A DNA stretch of 5,059 nucleotides from Rubrobacter sp. (GTDB taxonomy: Bacteria; Actinomycetota; Rubrobacteria; Rubrobacterales; Rubrobacteraceae): NCBI GenBank assembly GCA_016781635.1, contig JADDPY010000518.1:2644-7702 (forward strand). The letters run 5' to 3'. Under the pieces are notes generated by a model. The model saw only the letters and a program-made list of their open reading frames with translations. It was not told the DNA's origin and did not search any database. A program made the position numbers and the translations under genes. Below, in pieces: positions 4,349 to 5,059 of the stretch (the stretch's first letter is position 1; each line of letters begins with the position of its first letter).

Positions 4349-5059
4349 CGCAGGAAATCCTGGGAAGGGGGGATCTCCCGAGGAGACGGCGCGGGGGGGG
4401 CTTACGCCGCGATCGTCGCGCGGGTCGCTCGGCGGCTTCAGAAACCTCGTTCGCAAGGAGAACAAGGATTGGGCCTCGGACTTCTCGTGGCTCTTGCACG
4501 GCGTGATCTGGCTCGTCCTCGTCGCAGGTACCCCGCTCGTGGTTTCTTACGTCAGGACCCGCATCAACCCCGACATAGCCCCGAAGGACGTAAACGACAC
4601 CGCGGCGCTCCTGTTCTTCGTGATGGCGAGCGTCGGCGCGGTGATCGCCGTGGTCGTCAGGGCCCAGGGCGCCATCATCGGCGAGAAGCAGCTCGGGACC
4701 GCCGCCTGGGTCCTCTCGAAACCCGTCTCGCGCAGGGCGTTCTTGCTCTCCAAGCTCGCGGTACACGCGCGCTGGCTCGTGCTGCTGACGATCCTGGTGC
4801 CGACGGGGGTGCTCTACGCCTCGTTGCCGAGCGTCTCGGGGCTCCCCCTGCCTCTCCTGCCCTTCCTGGGCGGGGTGGGGATGATGGTGATATCCCTCGT
4901 CTTCTACCTCGCGCTGGCGCTGCTTCTGGGCACGATCTTCGACAGCCGGGGACCGGTAGCCGGGATCGTGTTCGGCTTCATGGTCGGCGGTTTCCTGCTC
5001 TCCAACTACGCCGGACCGCTCACGGCGATCTTCCCCTGGCTCTTCTTCGAGAACGCCTA
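4338..5059 (+). CDS. ABC-2 type transporter permease, C-terminus beyond window
   Basis: The reading frame is open from ATG 4338 to the window edge, giving 240 codons without a stop. A disordered Gly/Ser/Arg-rich N-terminus (1-33) leads into FRNLVRKENKDW (34-45). Helices follow at about 51-71, 88-108, 145-161, 172-200 and 205-222. Between helices 2 and 3 lies the hallmark of ABC-2 permeases: IIGEKQLGTAAWVLSKPVSR (113-132), continuing FLLSKL. Full-length members of this family usually have six or more helices, so the missing part is probably modest. The start overlaps the end of the ATPase gene by 11 bases, with GAGGGG (4322-4327) 10 bases upstream, indicating translational coupling and a shared complex in the cytoplasmic membrane. 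Codons 18-21 contain a run of eight G (4393-4400), which is slippage-prone. The partner ATPase is certain; the exported substrate is unknown. Confidence 0.9.
   Translation, partial: MAANAGNPGKGGSPEETARGGLTPRSSRGSLGGFRNLVRKENKDWASDFSWLLHGVIWLVLVAGTPLVVSYVRTRINPDIAPKDVNDTAALLFFVMASVGAVIAVVVRAQGAIIGEKQLGTAAWVLSKPVSRRAFLLSKLAVHARWLVLLTILVPTGVLYASLPSVSGLPLPLLPFLGGVGMMVISLVFYLALALLLGTIFDSRGPVAGIVFGFMVGGFLLSNYAGPLTAIFPWLFFENA

Noticed and set aside
3200..4465. A 421-codon minus-strand open frame across the ATPase gene
   Set aside because: It lies antisense to a gene with every ABC motif intact, and its own translation is Arg/Pro/Gly/Leu-rich with no recognisable domain. Long antisense frames are expected in GC-rich DNA.
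4141..4506. Plus-strand open frame across the ATPase-permease junction
   Set aside because: It is an out-of-frame shadow. The permease frame from 4338 has the membrane helices and the ABC-2 motif.

Overview
The window is high-GC bacterial DNA. Its GTG/TTG starts, G/C-ending codons, one gene that appears to be transcribed without a leader, and protein style all suggest an actinobacterium. A Rubrobacter-like lineage is my best guess, from general protein character and not from any search. No tRNA, rRNA, CRISPR array or intact mobile element was seen.

Left half (about 74-2164): everything reads on the minus strand. From upstream to downstream it holds four elements. First is the N-terminal stump of an aldehyde dehydrogenase, frameshifted and cut off after about 75 residues (2164-1923). 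Second is a 73-residue two-helix membrane protein (1908-1687) whose ribosome-binding site overlaps the end of that stump. Third, after a GC-only hairpin and a candidate promoter, is a haloacid-dehalogenase-type (HAD type II) protein (1573-896). Fourth is an alpha/beta hydrolase with an Asp nucleophile (892-74), starting 3 bases after the HAD stop codon. The last two are almost certainly one transcription unit. The pairing recalls the haloalkane/haloacid dehalogenase route, and an aldehyde dehydrogenase would fit it too. However, the hydrolase lacks both residues that hold the halide in true haloalkane dehalogenases, so the substrate is unknown.

Middle (about 2165-2519): a divergent spacer with candidate promoters at both ends and no gene I can support. 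The rightward promoter places its expected transcription start on an ATG at 2520, so the next gene is probably leaderless.

Right half (2520-5059): plus strand. It holds an unrecognised membrane protein with one helix near each end and a roughly 140-residue extracytoplasmic domain. An ABC-2 type exporter follows: an ATPase (3290-4348) with every expected motif, then a permease that starts inside the ATPase gene (11-base overlap) and runs off the window end. The ATPase and permease should form one exporter; its substrate cannot be read from sequence. The upstream membrane protein could be an accessory factor, but that rests only on position.

I do not see a clearly new biological system here. 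The points most worth a second look are the degraded aldehyde dehydrogenase and the small gene behind it, the altered active sites in the dehalogenase-like pair, the leaderless start at 2520, and the unrecognised membrane protein beside the exporter.
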